Positions 8,017-15,095 of a DNA stretch of 21,917 bases are shown piece after piece. The first letter of the stretch is position 1. Each line of letters opens with the position of its first letter. The DNA is from CAYLSO01 sp964386525 (lineage in GTDB: Bacteria; Eisenbacteria; RBG-16-71-46; DASYSL01). The stretch lies in assembly GCA_964386525.1 (NCBI GenBank), contig CAYLSO010000019.1:1-21917 (forward strand), given 5' to 3'. The notes under the pieces are model-generated. The model had not been told where the DNA came from. It did no database searches and saw nothing but the letters and a program-made list of their open reading frames with translations. Both the position numbers and the translations under genes were made by a program.

Positions 8017-8715
8017 TCACTTCTGCTTGCCCGGCGCCGGGGCCACCAGCTTGTAGCCGGCCCCGGTCACGGTCACGATGAACCGGTTCTTCTCCCCGAG
8101 CTTCATGCGCAGGCGGCGGATGTGCACGTCCACGGTGCGCGTCTCGCCCATGTAGTCGTAGCCCCAGACCTTGCGCAGCAGCTCCTCGCGCCGGTGCACG
8201 CGCCCCGGCTGGTGGGCCAGGAAGGCCAGCAGGTCGAACTCGCGGCGGGTGAGCGTCAGCGGCTTGCCGCGCAGCGCGGCCTCGCGGGCCAGGGTGTCCA
8301 CCACCAGGTCGCCGACCTCGATGCGGCCGGCCGCCAGGCTGGGCCGGGCGCGGCGCAGCAGCGCTCGGATGCGCGCCACCAGCTCCTTGGGGCTGAAGGG
8401 CTTCGTGAGATAGTCGTCGGCACCGCGCTCGAAGCCGATCAGTTTGTCCATCTCGGTGGAGCGTGCGGTGAGCACGACGACCGGGAGCTCCCGCGTGGCG
8501 GGCTCCTCGCGCACCTCGCGCAGGACGTCGAGCCCGCTGGTGCCCGGCAGCATGAGGTCGAGCACGAGGACGTCGGGGCGCGCGGCGAAGAGGCGCTCGA
8601 GCCCGGAGTCGCCGTCGCCCGCCACCGCCACGCGGAAGCCCGCCCGCTCCAGGTTGTAGCGGAGGAGCTCCTGGATCTCCTTCTCGTCTTCGATGACCAG
8701 TACGAGTTCGCTCAT
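8017..8715 (-). CDS. OmpR/PhoB-family response regulator
   Basis: The 232-residue DNA-binding regulator has an N-terminal receiver (1-120) with the acidic pocket D10/E11, phospho-acceptor D53 (L-D-L-M-L-P), T83 and K105 (K-P-F-S-P-K-E-L). The C-terminal winged helix (about 130-225) has the typical L-T-R-R-E-F-D-L-L recognition start and R-T-V-D-V-H-I-R-R-L-R-M-K-L. The sequence is closest in style to PhoB. Its partner is the kinase 13 bases downstream. A promoter-like TTGCCC-18-TATATG lies upstream (8806-8835), and an 11-base-period direct repeat at 8746-8763 lies in the predicted leader, so autoregulation is plausible. I give no gene symbol because phoB cannot be told from other OmpR-type regulators without the pst/phoU neighbours, which are absent here. 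Confidence 0.95.
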   Translation of the reverse strand: MSELVLVIEDEKEIQELLRYNLERAGFRVAVAGDGDSGLERLFAARPDVLVLDLMLPGTSGLDVLREVREEPATRELPVVVLTARSTEMDKLIGFERGADDYLTKPFSPKELVARIRALLRRARPSLAAGRIEVGDLVVDTLAREAALRGKPLTLTRREFDLLAFLAHQPGRVHRREELLRKVWGYDYMGETRTVDVHIRRLRMKLGEKNRFIVTVTGAGYKLVAPAPGKQK

Positions 8716-8745
8716 GGGATGGGCCGCGTCACACTGCCACGATGG

Positions 8746-8763
8746 CTGTTACCGCAGTGTTAC
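8746..8763 (+). promoter_or_regulatory. possible response-regulator operator: 7+4+7 direct repeat
   Basis: CTGTTAC, four bases, then GTGTTAC give a direct repeat with 11-base period. PhoB-type boxes have this geometry (consensus CTGTCAT-N4-CTGTCAT, established knowledge). A further CCGTCAT lies at 8778-8784. The right half plus GGG recurs upstream of the beta-helix gene (5863-5871). AT-containing heptamers stand out in this GC-rich sequence. The repeat falls downstream of the predicted -10, which would suit repression by the upstream-encoded regulator. Confidence 0.4.
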
Positions 8764-8805
8764 GGGCAAGCAGGCTGCCGTCATGTGGCGTCGGACGCGC
8801 GGGTC

Positions 8806-8835
8806 CATATAGCCACGATTCCCAGACGCGGGCAA
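8806..8835 (-). promoter_or_regulatory. sigma70-type promoter for the two-component operon
   Basis: On the minus strand TTGCCC (8835-8830) and TATATG (8811-8806) are separated by 18 bases. This would start transcription near 8799, leaving a leader of about 84 bases before the regulator ATG at 8715. The match is partial, but it is the only AT-rich -10-like element in the divergent region. Confidence 0.45.
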
Positions 8836-8944
8836 GGCCCCGGGGCCGCGGCAGCGGGGCGTGCAAGAAGGTGGCCGCCGCCGCCCGGCCGCGGTAGCAT
8901 GCGAGCGACGGCGGGCGGGCCGCCTCGGCGATCGGAGGGATGGG

Positions 8945-9736
8945 ATGGCAGGCAAGCGCAACCGGAAGCACCGCGATCTCGGGTTCGACCTCGACGGGCG
9001 CGTCGCCCTGGTCACCGGCGGCTCGCGCGGCATCGGACGGGCCGCCTGCGAGCTGCTGGCCCGCGCCGGCGCGCGCGTGGTGGTCAACTTCCGCGCCCAG
9101 GAGACGGCCGCGGTGCGCGTCGCGCGCGCCATCCGCAAGCTCGGCGGCGAGGCCACCGCGGTGGGCGCCGACGTCTCCGACCCGCAGCAGGCGCAGGCGC
9201 TGGTCGAGGAGACGGCGGCCCTCTACGGCCGTCTCGACATCCTCGTCAACAACGCCGGTATCTGGGAGGAGGGCCCACTGCTCACCATGACGCCCGAGAA
9301 CTGGCGGCGCACGCTGGCCATCAATCTCGACGGCACCTTCTTCGCCTCGCAGGCCGCCGCGCGCGTCATGCGCCGGCAGCGCTCGGGCCGCATCGTCAAC
9401 GTCTCCTCCACCGCCGGCCAGCGCGGCGAAGCCTTCCACAGCCACTACGCCGCCGCCAAGGGCGCGGTGATCGCGCTCACCAAGTCGTGGGCCCCGGAGC
9501 TGGCGCCCTACGGCATCCACGTGAACTGCGTGGCCCCGGGCTGGGTGGACACCGACATGACCACGCCGTCGATGCGGGGCGCCGGCGGCCGCGCCATCGT
9601 GCGCGGCATCCCCCTGGGGCGCATCGGCCGCCCCTGGGAGATCGCCACCGCGATCCTCTTTTTGGCCAGTGACGCCGGCGGCTTCACCACCGGCGAGATC
9701 CTCAACGTCAACGGCGGCGCGGTGCTGTGCGGATGA
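8945..9736 (+). CDS. short-chain dehydrogenase/reductase, FabG-like (3-oxoacyl-ACP reductase family)
   Basis: The 263-residue classical SDR has the cofactor motif T-G-G-S-R-G-I-G (24-31), N-N-A-G (102-105), the N in L-A-I-N-L-D-G (127), catalytic S155, Y168 and K172 (Y-A-A-A-K), and the C-terminal V-N-G-G typical of FabG/glucose-dehydrogenase-type tetramers. It probably reduces a 3-ketoacyl or other carbonyl with NAD(P)H in the cytoplasm; residue 48 onward (N-F-R after strand 2) hints at NADPH but does not prove it. The start at 8945 is supported by GGAGGG at 8934-8939. The longer frame from 8861 adds an Arg-rich tail with no homology and is rejected. It diverges from the two-component operon and is followed 34 bases later by the DUF423-like remnant. 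No fatty-acid genes neighbour it, so the true substrate is open. Confidence 0.93.
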   Translation: MAGKRNRKHRDLGFDLDGRVALVTGGSRGIGRAACELLARAGARVVVNFRAQETAAVRVARAIRKLGGEATAVGADVSDPQQAQALVEETAALYGRLDILVNNAGIWEEGPLLTMTPENWRRTLAINLDGTFFASQAAARVMRRQRSGRIVNVSSTAGQRGEAFHSHYAAAKGAVIALTKSWAPELAPYGIHVNCVAPGWVDTDMTTPSMRGAGGRAIVRGIPLGRIGRPWEIATAILFLASDAGGFTTGEILNVNGGAVLCG

Positions 9737-9770
9737 GCGCCGGTGGGGCGCGACCGCCGGGGGCCGCGGC

Positions 9771-9923
9771 ATGAACGTCGCCGCACTCGGCGCGCTCTCG
9801 GCGTTCGTGGCGGTGGCGGCCGGGGCCTTCGGCGCGGTCACGCCGCTCGGGGGCGTGTGCCGGCTGGCGGGGTGGCTGGCGCCGGCCTGGGGGATCTGGC
9901 GGGGCGGGGCGGCGGGGAGCTGA
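9771..9923 (+). pseudogene. internally deleted DUF423 (YgdD-like) membrane protein gene
   Basis: Fifty codons. The N-terminal part (L-G-A-L-S-A-F-V-A-V-A-A-G-A-F-G-A) matches the start of DUF423 proteins, which have a conserved G-A-F-G-A-H. It then runs directly into V-T-P-L-G-G-V-x-x-L-A-G-W, which in the family belongs to the last transmembrane helix of a protein of about 120 residues. About 70 central residues, including two helices, are missing with the frame kept. The family is recalled from memory (E. coli YgdD has both motifs at its two ends). The join falls at codons for G-A, which occur at both family positions (F-G-A-H and L-G-A-V-T-P), so a deletion between short repeats is plausible. 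No clear Shine-Dalgarno is present. It could alternatively be a real small two-helix membrane protein. Its stop is two bases from the stop of the converging lipoprotein gene. Confidence 0.6.
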
Positions 9924-9925
9924 GC

Positions 9926-10501
9926 CTAGCGGCGAGCGGAATCGGGCGCGCCCCCCGCCGACGCCCGCCGCGCCTCGTCGCGGCCCATTTGACGGACCAG
10001 GCTGCGCAGCACACTCGGATCCTCGACCCGCACCATGAGGCGGGCCCTGCCGCTGTGGTCGCCCGCGTACGCCGAGAGCAGCACGCGTCCCTTTTCTCCC
10101 GCATAGCGCCAGCGCGCCATCTGCACCGGCCCGTCGTCGTGGCTCTCGATCGGTTCGCCGAAATGCCGGGTGTAGCGCCCTCGGGTGCGCTCGAAGGCCG
10201 CCCGCGTGGACGGTTGCGCCAGCCGCTGGGTCCAGGCCGCCAGACGCCCGTCGTAGAAGAGGAAGACCTCTTCCTCCACGCGGGTGTCCCGCCCGGCGGC
10301 GCGCAGGGTCTGCGGGGTCTCCTCGAGGACGCGCCCTTTGGCCTCCCCCACGGCCCCGACGACCTCCGCGCGGGTCATGTCCAGGTGGACGGGAGGGAAT
10401 TCCTGAGGGGTCCCGCCAGGCCGGGAACAGCCGGCGAGAACGCACAGGCTCGCGAGCCGGAGCGCTCTGCTCCAGGGGATCCGCTTACGGTCGGATGTCA
10501 T
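9926..10501 (-). CDS. putative lipoprotein of unknown function
   Basis: The product is 191 residues from the ATG at 10501. The frame opens further to 10540, but the shorter start gives a proper lipoprotein signal: basic R-K-R, hydrophobic stretch, lipobox L-A-G-C with C25. The mature part has V-H-L-D-M-T-R-A-E-V-V-G-A-V-G-E-A (about 38-54), which resembles the 'G-M-T-x-x-E-V-x-x-x-L-G' hairpin of SmpA/BamE-like small lipoproteins. Strands with E-E-E-V-F-L-F-Y-D-G-R-L follow, then a region rich in Arg/Asp. The BamE resemblance is only partial and the rest is unfamiliar. It follows ada by about 75 bases on the same strand and may be co-transcribed, but a functional link to DNA repair is not evident. 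It converges on the DUF423 remnant with a two-base gap. Confidence 0.72.
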   Translation of the reverse strand: MTSDRKRIPWSRALRLASLCVLAGCSRPGGTPQEFPPVHLDMTRAEVVGAVGEAKGRVLEETPQTLRAAGRDTRVEEEVFLFYDGRLAAWTQRLAQPSTRAAFERTRGRYTRHFGEPIESHDDGPVQMARWRYAGEKGRVLLSAYAGDHSGRARLMVRVEDPSVLRSLVRQMGRDEARRASAGGAPDSARR

Positions 10502-10576
10502 CAGGGAGGGGATTCTTGCGGTTCGAGCCGGGAGCGTCAAGGGCGCGGAGGCATCTCCGATCGCGCCCAGTCCGCG

Positions 10577-11710
10577 TCACCGGCCGGCTCCGGTCGCGCC
10601 ACCCGGTGCCCGCGTGCCGCGCCGGCGCTGGACTCTCAGGCCCCGCGGGCAAAGAGCGTCGGCGCCCGCCCCCCGGGAGCGCTCCAGCTCGAGCAGGAAC
10701 TGCTTGCGCCGCAGTCCGCCGCCGTAGCCGCCGAGCTTGCCGTCCTTGCTGATCACCCGGTGGCAGGGGATCACGATGGCGATGCGGTTGAGTCCGTTGG
10801 CATGGCCCACGGCCCGCACGGCCTGCGGTTTCCCGATCGCCGCGGCGAGCTGCTCGTAGGAGCGCGTCTCGCCGTACGGGATCGCCAGCAATCCATCCCA
10901 CACCTGCTGCTGGAACCGGGTGCCCGGATAGAGGAGCGGGACCGAGAACCTGCGTAGGCGGCCCTCGAAGTACCCGGCCAGCTCGCCCTCCAAGAGCTTC
11001 AGGTGCGGGTTCGTGCCGGGGGCGACTGCCTTGCGGAATCTCCGGCGCACCCCGGCGAGCTGCGTCTCCAGCATCCGTCGGTCGGTGAATTCCAGCAGGC
11101 AGACCCCGGCGGCGGTCGCGCCGGCGACCAGCGGGCCGAGCGGGCTGCGAATCCAGGACAGCAGGACGCAATCGCTGTCGGCGCTTCTTCCGGGCGTCTC
11201 GCCGAACAGCCGCGAGAACGCAGCGCGGAACCCGCTGTGGGAGTCGTAGCCGCTGTCGAAGACGGCGCTGTCGAGCTTGCCGCCCTCACGGATCTTCTGC
11301 AACGCCCCGGTCAGGCGGCGCGCGCGTGTGTACGCCTGGAAGGTCATCCCGAACTTCCGAAGGAAGAACCGGCGGACGGTCGCCGGATCGATCCCTCTGG
11401 CTTTCAAGTCGCACTCCGTGATGCGCGTCGCCGGGTCGCGCTCGACATCCTCGAGCAGCTTGGACACCCATGGCGGCCGAGCGTCCGGCTCCAGTGGGCG
11501 GCAGCGCTTGCAGGGGCGGTATCCGGCGAACAGGGCGGCTCCCGCCGTCGGGAAGTACTCGACGTTTTTCGGCAGCGGCTTGCGGGCCGGGCAGGTCGGT
11601 CGGCAGAAGGTGGCGGTTGTGCGGACGCCCAGGAAGAACAGACCGTCGTACGCGGCGTCCCGCTCCAGGTACGCCCGCTCCATCTCTCTCACCGGCGGCA
11701 TGGCGCTCAT
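10577..11710 (-). CDS. ada: Ada: methylated-DNA repair methyltransferase and transcriptional activator
   Basis: The 377-residue protein has three domains. The N-terminal Ada zinc domain has C36, C40, C67 and C70 (F-C-R-P-T-C and C-K-R-C); the first is the acceptor of methyl groups from phosphotriesters. The AraC-type helix-turn-helix covers about 83-170 (T-V-R-R-F-F-L-R-K-F-G-M-T-F, then G-Y-D-S-H-S-G-F-R-A-A-F). The MGMT domain, about 185-345, has the active site P-C-H-R-V-I (C316) and G-G-Y-G-G-G-L. E. coli Ada has the same order and nearly the same cysteine spacing (known). It takes methyl groups from O6-methylguanine and phosphotriesters irreversibly and, once methylated, activates its own gene. 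About 30 extra residues at the C terminus, rich in Arg/Gly/Ala, go beyond the usual end. I found no clear Ada box upstream. The start at 11710 fits the family N terminus, with AGGTAGG upstream. Confidence 0.95.
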   Translation of the reverse strand: MSAMPPVREMERAYLERDAAYDGLFFLGVRTTATFCRPTCPARKPLPKNVEYFPTAGAALFAGYRPCKRCRPLEPDARPPWVSKLLEDVERDPATRITECDLKARGIDPATVRRFFLRKFGMTFQAYTRARRLTGALQKIREGGKLDSAVFDSGYDSHSGFRAAFSRLFGETPGRSADSDCVLLSWIRSPLGPLVAGATAAGVCLLEFTDRRMLETQLAGVRRRFRKAVAPGTNPHLKLLEGELAGYFEGRLRRFSVPLLYPGTRFQQQVWDGLLAIPYGETRSYEQLAAAIGKPQAVRAVGHANGLNRIAIVIPCHRVISKDGKLGGYGGGLRRKQFLLELERSRGAGADALCPRGLRVQRRRGTRAPGGATGAGR

Positions 11711-11885
11711 GTCGGTAGCCTACCTGCGGCGGCCGGCGGCCCTCCACCGATTTTCGGGCGTAGATGTGGAAACCCCTTCCCTCGGCGACGAGGGCCGCCC
11801 ACAGCGTCAGGGCAGGGGCTCGATGGGCGTCAACGGTGCCGGTCGCCAGGGGCGCCGTCCCACCGCCGGCGGCCTGGGTCCGATG

Positions 11886-11914
11886 TTCCCGGGCGCACAT
11901 CCCGCCGCTATACT
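11886..11914 (+). promoter_or_regulatory. promoter placing transcription start at the flavin-reductase ATG (leaderless)
   Basis: TATACT (11909-11914) differs from the -10 consensus at one position and ends seven bases before the ATG at 11922. TTCCCG (11886-11891) is a weak -35 with a 17-base spacer. Transcription would begin at or next to the A of the start codon, and no Shine-Dalgarno is present, so the message would be leaderless. The rest of 11711-11921 holds no gene; a TTGACG on the minus strand near 11840 might be part of an ada promoter, but its -10 is poor. Confidence 0.5.
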
Positions 11915-11921
11915 GCCGCCC

Positions 11922-12557
11922 ATGCTCCTCGACCTCTCCACCCTGTCGCCGGGCCGGGCCTACCGCTTCCTCATCTCGGCCATCGTGCCGCGGCCGATCG
12001 CCTTCGTCTCGACGGTTTCGCCGGACGGGGCCCGCAACCTGGCGCCGTTCTCCTACTTCATGGGCGTGGGCTCCAAGCCGCCGACGCTGGCGATCTCGAT
12101 CCTCAAGCGTGACGGACGCCTCAAGGACACGGCGCGCAACATCCTCGAGACCGGCGAGTTCGTCGTCAACGCGGCCACCGAGGAGCTGGCCGCGCGCGTG
12201 ACCCTCGCCAGCGGCGACTACGCCGCGGACGTGGACGAGTTCGCGCTCACCGGGCTCACACCGGCCCCGTGCGAACGCGTGCGCGCCCCGCGCGTGGCCG
12301 AATCGCCGGTGAGCCTCGAGTGCCGCCTCTACCGCTCCTTCGAGATCGGCGAGCCGCCGCTCGACGTGGCGCTGATCGTCGGCGAGGTGCTGGTCGCGCA
12401 CGTGCGCGACGAACTGTGGGCCGACGGCATGGTGCAGGCCGACAAGCTCCGCCCGATCGGACGCCTGGGCGCCAACCTCTACGCGCCGCTGGGAGAGATC
12501 TTCGCCATCGACCGGCCGCGGGCGGACGCGGAGGGGCGGCCGGTCGGAGAGGACTGA
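11922..12557 (+). CDS. flavin reductase-like / flavoredoxin family FMN-binding protein
   Basis: The 211-residue split-barrel flavoprotein has the family signature near the N terminus: Y-R-F-L-I-S-A-I-V-P-R-P-I-A-F-V-S-T-V-S-P-D-G (about 14-36), then N-L-A-P-F-S-Y-F-M-G-V (about 39-49) and P-P-T-L-A-I-S-I. A middle R-N-I-L-E-T-G-E-F-V-V-N segment and a late L-R-P-I-G-R-L-G-A-N-L-Y (about 180-191) are typical of DIM6/NTAB-type members. These bind FMN and pass electrons from NAD(P)H or a partner protein; the physiological partner here is unknown. The frame is open far upstream, but family homology begins at residue 1 of this start. It diverges from ada with about 210 bases between, and converges on the ABC permease gene with 22 bases between. 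Confidence 0.9.
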   Translation: MLLDLSTLSPGRAYRFLISAIVPRPIAFVSTVSPDGARNLAPFSYFMGVGSKPPTLAISILKRDGRLKDTARNILETGEFVVNAATEELAARVTLASGDYAADVDEFALTGLTPAPCERVRAPRVAESPVSLECRLYRSFEIGEPPLDVALIVGEVLVAHVRDELWADGMVQADKLRPIGRLGANLYAPLGEIFAIDRPRADAEGRPVGED

Positions 12558-12563
12558 ACGGCA

Positions 12564-12575
12564 GCCCGCGCGGGC
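12564..12575. terminator. palindrome in the gap between converging genes
   Basis: GCCCGC/GCGGGC is a perfect 12-base palindrome in the 22-base gap between the flavin-reductase stop and the permease stop. It could act in both directions, but it has no loop of its own and no T run, so it is at best a weak terminator. Confidence 0.25.
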
Positions 12576-12579
12576 CGGC

Positions 12580-14229
12580 TCACCCCCGCCACTCGAGCGT
12601 GCGCAGCCGCCGCAGCGCCGCCCACAGCGACACACCGACGACCACGAGCCCCACCGCCGCGCTCCAGGCGAGCGCCGAGCGGATGTCGAGGCGCAAGGCG
12701 CCCGGCTCGGACCCCACCGAGAGCGACAGCGCCAGGCCGGCCGACAGCAGGAGCAGGATGGCGACGAGCAGGAGCCGACCGCCGAGGTTCAGCATCTGGC
12801 GCGGATGGCGCCAGTCGGCGCGCCCGAGATAGAGGCCGGCCGCGAACCCCGCCGGCAGCGTGATGCTGAACAGCCCCCACGCGGAAGCGAGCGCGACCAC
12901 GGCGGTCGGAGTGGCCATGCGCAGCCCCACCCAGGCCGCGGTGCCGGCCACGGCGATGAGCGCCGCGCCGGCGGTCCACGTCGCCGCCCCGCGCGCCGCC
13001 AAGAGCCCGACGGGCGACAGCGGCGCGACGAGCACCCAGGGCAGCGCCCGCCGCTCGAGGGGAAAGGCGCGACTGCCCAGGTCGTAGCCCAGCTCGGCGG
13101 CGAAGAACAGCAGCGCCGGGATCGCCACCCACTGCGGGCGCTCGGCGAGCATGGGGGCGGCCACGATCGGCAGCACCGACGACATGACCAGCAAGAGCCC
13201 CATGTCCCAGAGCAGATTCGGATCGCGCCCGATGAGCTTGGCGTCGCGGCGCGCGAAATCGGCCGCCAGGGCGAACCCGGCTCCGGCTCCCCGCCGGGCG
13301 CGGGCCGGCAGCGTTGTCGCGCCGGAAGCCGCGGCCGCCGGGACGCGCCGCCGCGGCACCCGTTTGCGGAGCGCGCGGCGATTCGTCTCCTGCGAGCGCT
13401 GCCAGGCCACCGGGTAGGCGCGCGAGGCGAGACCCACGGCGAGCATCGCGACCAGCGCCAGCCCCGCCAGCTTCGCCAGCGGAGTCGCCGCGTCAGCCCG
13501 GGCCACAAGGGCCACGAGCGCCGCCCCGGCCCAGCCGCTGGGCAAGGCCGCCATCGGCCCGGCCACCAGGAGGCCGCCGGTCTGCTCGGTGATCGCCGCC
13601 CAGCGCGCCCCGCCCGGCGACGCGTTCCACCACGCGAGCGCCAGCCACGCCACGAGCGAAAACGCCGCCACCGCCATGCGCAGCCACTGGCGCACGCGGC
13701 CGGCCGGCGCCACCGGAGCGAGCAACAGGGCGATGAGGAATCCCGCGCCCACGGTCAGGCAGAGCAGCAGCAGCAGCACGAGGGGCGCGACGGCGAAGTA
13801 CGCGAGCGGCGCGCGCACCGCGACGCCGTAGGCCAGCAGCACGGGCAGCGCCACGGTGGCGGGGAACGACGCCGCGTCGGCGAGCGCCTCGGCTCCCTTG
13901 AGCCCCACCAGGGCGCGCGGGCGCACCGGCGCGGCCAGCAGCAGCGGTAGGTCGTTCGAGAGGAAGAGATGCCCGAGCGCGGCGGCCGTGTCGCGCAACA
14001 GCGAGAGCAGGAAGGCGGCGTGCAGGATGCCGATCACCGTCACCGGCGCCCACCCGGCGGTCTCCGGGTAGCGCAGCATCGCCCGGGTCCAGAAGTACGC
14101 GAGGCAGAACAGGCTGCCGGCCACCACCAGGCCGACGAGCAGCTCGAGCCCGCGCGTGCGCCGCGCGCCGCCGCGCCCCGCGGCCAGCGCCAGGCGCAGC
14201 CGCCAGCCGGCCAAGCGCAGGGAGCTCAC
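12580..14229 (-). CDS. ABC exporter permease (large polytopic membrane protein)
   Basis: The 549-residue membrane protein has roughly a dozen or more hydrophobic segments (for example about 28-48, 62-80, 140-172, 186-203, 257-275, 343-362, 420-440, 455-475, 487-507, 520-542). A basic Arg/Ala-rich stretch at about 280-325 (R-R-A-L-R-K-R-V-P-R-R-R) splits it into two halves. The cytoplasmic start S-S-L-R-L-A-G-W-R-L-R-L and the loop L-S-N-D-L-P-L-L-L-A-A-P-V are typical of ABC-2-like permeases in which a long single subunit pairs with one ATPase. It follows the ATPase gene with a 43-base gap on the same strand, and together they would form an exporter of unknown cargo. The start is GTG at 14229, with only a weak GAG-type Shine-Dalgarno; no ATG nearby fits. 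Whether it transports a lipid, drug or peptide cannot be read. Confidence 0.85.
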   Translation of the reverse strand: MSSLRLAGWRLRLALAAGRGGARRTRGLELLVGLVVAGSLFCLAYFWTRAMLRYPETAGWAPVTVIGILHAAFLLSLLRDTAAALGHLFLSNDLPLLLAAPVRPRALVGLKGAEALADAASFPATVALPVLLAYGVAVRAPLAYFAVAPLVLLLLLCLTVGAGFLIALLLAPVAPAGRVRQWLRMAVAAFSLVAWLALAWWNASPGGARWAAITEQTGGLLVAGPMAALPSGWAGAALVALVARADAATPLAKLAGLALVAMLAVGLASRAYPVAWQRSQETNRRALRKRVPRRRVPAAAASGATTLPARARRGAGAGFALAADFARRDAKLIGRDPNLLWDMGLLLVMSSVLPIVAAPMLAERPQWVAIPALLFFAAELGYDLGSRAFPLERRALPWVLVAPLSPVGLLAARGAATWTAGAALIAVAGTAAWVGLRMATPTAVVALASAWGLFSITLPAGFAAGLYLGRADWRHPRQMLNLGGRLLLVAILLLLSAGLALSLSVGSEPGALRLDIRSALAWSAAVGLVVVGVSLWAALRRLRTLEWRG

Positions 14230-14247
14230 GGCGCCGGCTCGCAGCGC

Positions 14248-14282
14248 TTCACGGCCCGGTCGGGAACCCGGTTCACGGCCCG
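14248..14282. repeat. 11-base direct repeat spanning the ABC ATPase stop codon
   Basis: TTCACGGCCCG occurs at 14248-14258 and again at 14272-14282, offset by 24 bases. The second copy contains the complement of the ATPase stop codon. This looks like a short partial tandem duplication of the gene's 3' end and may have lengthened the gap to the permease gene. Confidence 0.5.
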
Positions 14283-15031
14283 CCGAGGAAGTCCTCGATG
14301 TCGCGATCCTCGGCCCCGTGCGTCAGCGCCACGAAGGCCTCCTCCAGCGAGGCCGCCCCGGGGGCGCGGGCGCGCAGGTCGGCGAGCGTGCCCTCGGCGA
14401 TCAGGCGGCCGCGGTCGAGGATCGCCACGCGGTCGCACAGCCGCTCGGCCACCTCGAGCACGTGCGTGGAGAGGAACACGGTGCGGCCTCGCCCCACGAG
14501 CCCGCGCAGCAGCTGCTTGATGCGCCGCGAGCTGGCCGGGTCGAGCCCGCCGATGGGCTCGTCGAGGATGAGCACCGGCGGGTCGTGCAGGAGCGCACCC
14601 GCCAGGGCCGTCTTCTGCCGCATGCCGTGCGAGTAGCCCTCGATGAGCGCGTCGGCCGCCTCCTCCAGCTCGAGCAGCTTGAGCAGCCGGTCGGCGCGCG
14701 CGCGCGCCGTCGCCGGCGGGACGCGGTAGAGCGCGCCTACGAACTCGAGGAACTCGCGCGCCGTGAGCTTGTCGTAGAGGAACGGCGTGTCGGCCACGTA
14801 GCCGAAGAGCGACTTGGCCTGCAGCGGCTCGCTCAGGATCGAGTGCGGGCCGATCCAGGCGTCGCCCTTGGTCGGCCGCAGGAGGCCGGTGAGCAGCTTG
14901 ATGGTCGTCGTCTTGCCGGCGCCGTTGGGGCCGAGGAACCCGAAGAGCGTGCCCGGGGCCACCTCGAGGTCGAGCCCGTCGAGGGCGGTCAGGTCGCCGT
15001 AGCGCTTGGTGAGGCCGGCGGTGCGTATCAT
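14273..15031 (-). CDS. ABC transporter ATP-binding protein
   Basis: The 252-residue ATPase has Walker A G-P-N-G-A-G-K-T (34-41), signature Y-S-H-G-M-R-Q-K (133-140, the Y-S-x-G-M variant common in ABC-2 exporters), Walker B V-L-I-L-D-E-P (153-159), D-loop G-G-L-D-P, and switch His190 (S-T-H). The Q-loop position reads Y-V-A-D-T-P-F-L-Y-D-K-L-T, with Asp81 in place of Gln, an exchange also seen in relatives of this exporter group. All catalytic residues are present. The short C-terminal extension (A-S-L-E-E-A-F-V-A-L-T, 228-238) is the usual CcmA-type end. It energises the permease encoded downstream. The ATG at 15031 has no Shine-Dalgarno on its strand, which suggests coupling to upstream translation; the methyltransferase gene ends 64 bases before it. 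Confidence 0.95.
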   Translation of the reverse strand: MIRTAGLTKRYGDLTALDGLDLEVAPGTLFGFLGPNGAGKTTTIKLLTGLLRPTKGDAWIGPHSILSEPLQAKSLFGYVADTPFLYDKLTAREFLEFVGALYRVPPATARARADRLLKLLELEEAADALIEGYSHGMRQKTALAGALLHDPPVLILDEPIGGLDPASSRRIKQLLRGLVGRGRTVFLSTHVLEVAERLCDRVAILDRGRLIAEGTLADLRARAPGAASLEEAFVALTHGAEDRDIEDFLGGP

Positions 15032-15095
15032 CGGGGAGGAAGGTGGAGGTCCGCGCCGTCGCGGTCAACCGGGAATCGCATGCCGGCTACGCGCC

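Noticed and set aside
8861..8944. An upstream start for the FabG-like reductase.
   Set aside because: The extra 28 residues are Arg-rich without homology to SDRs, while GGAGGG is correctly spaced before the ATG at 8945.
11925..12557. Minus-strand frames opposite the flavin-reductase gene, including one of 449 codons that runs into ada.
   Set aside because: Shadow frames: the plus strand encodes the full family signature, and the minus-strand reading is composed of low-complexity residues.
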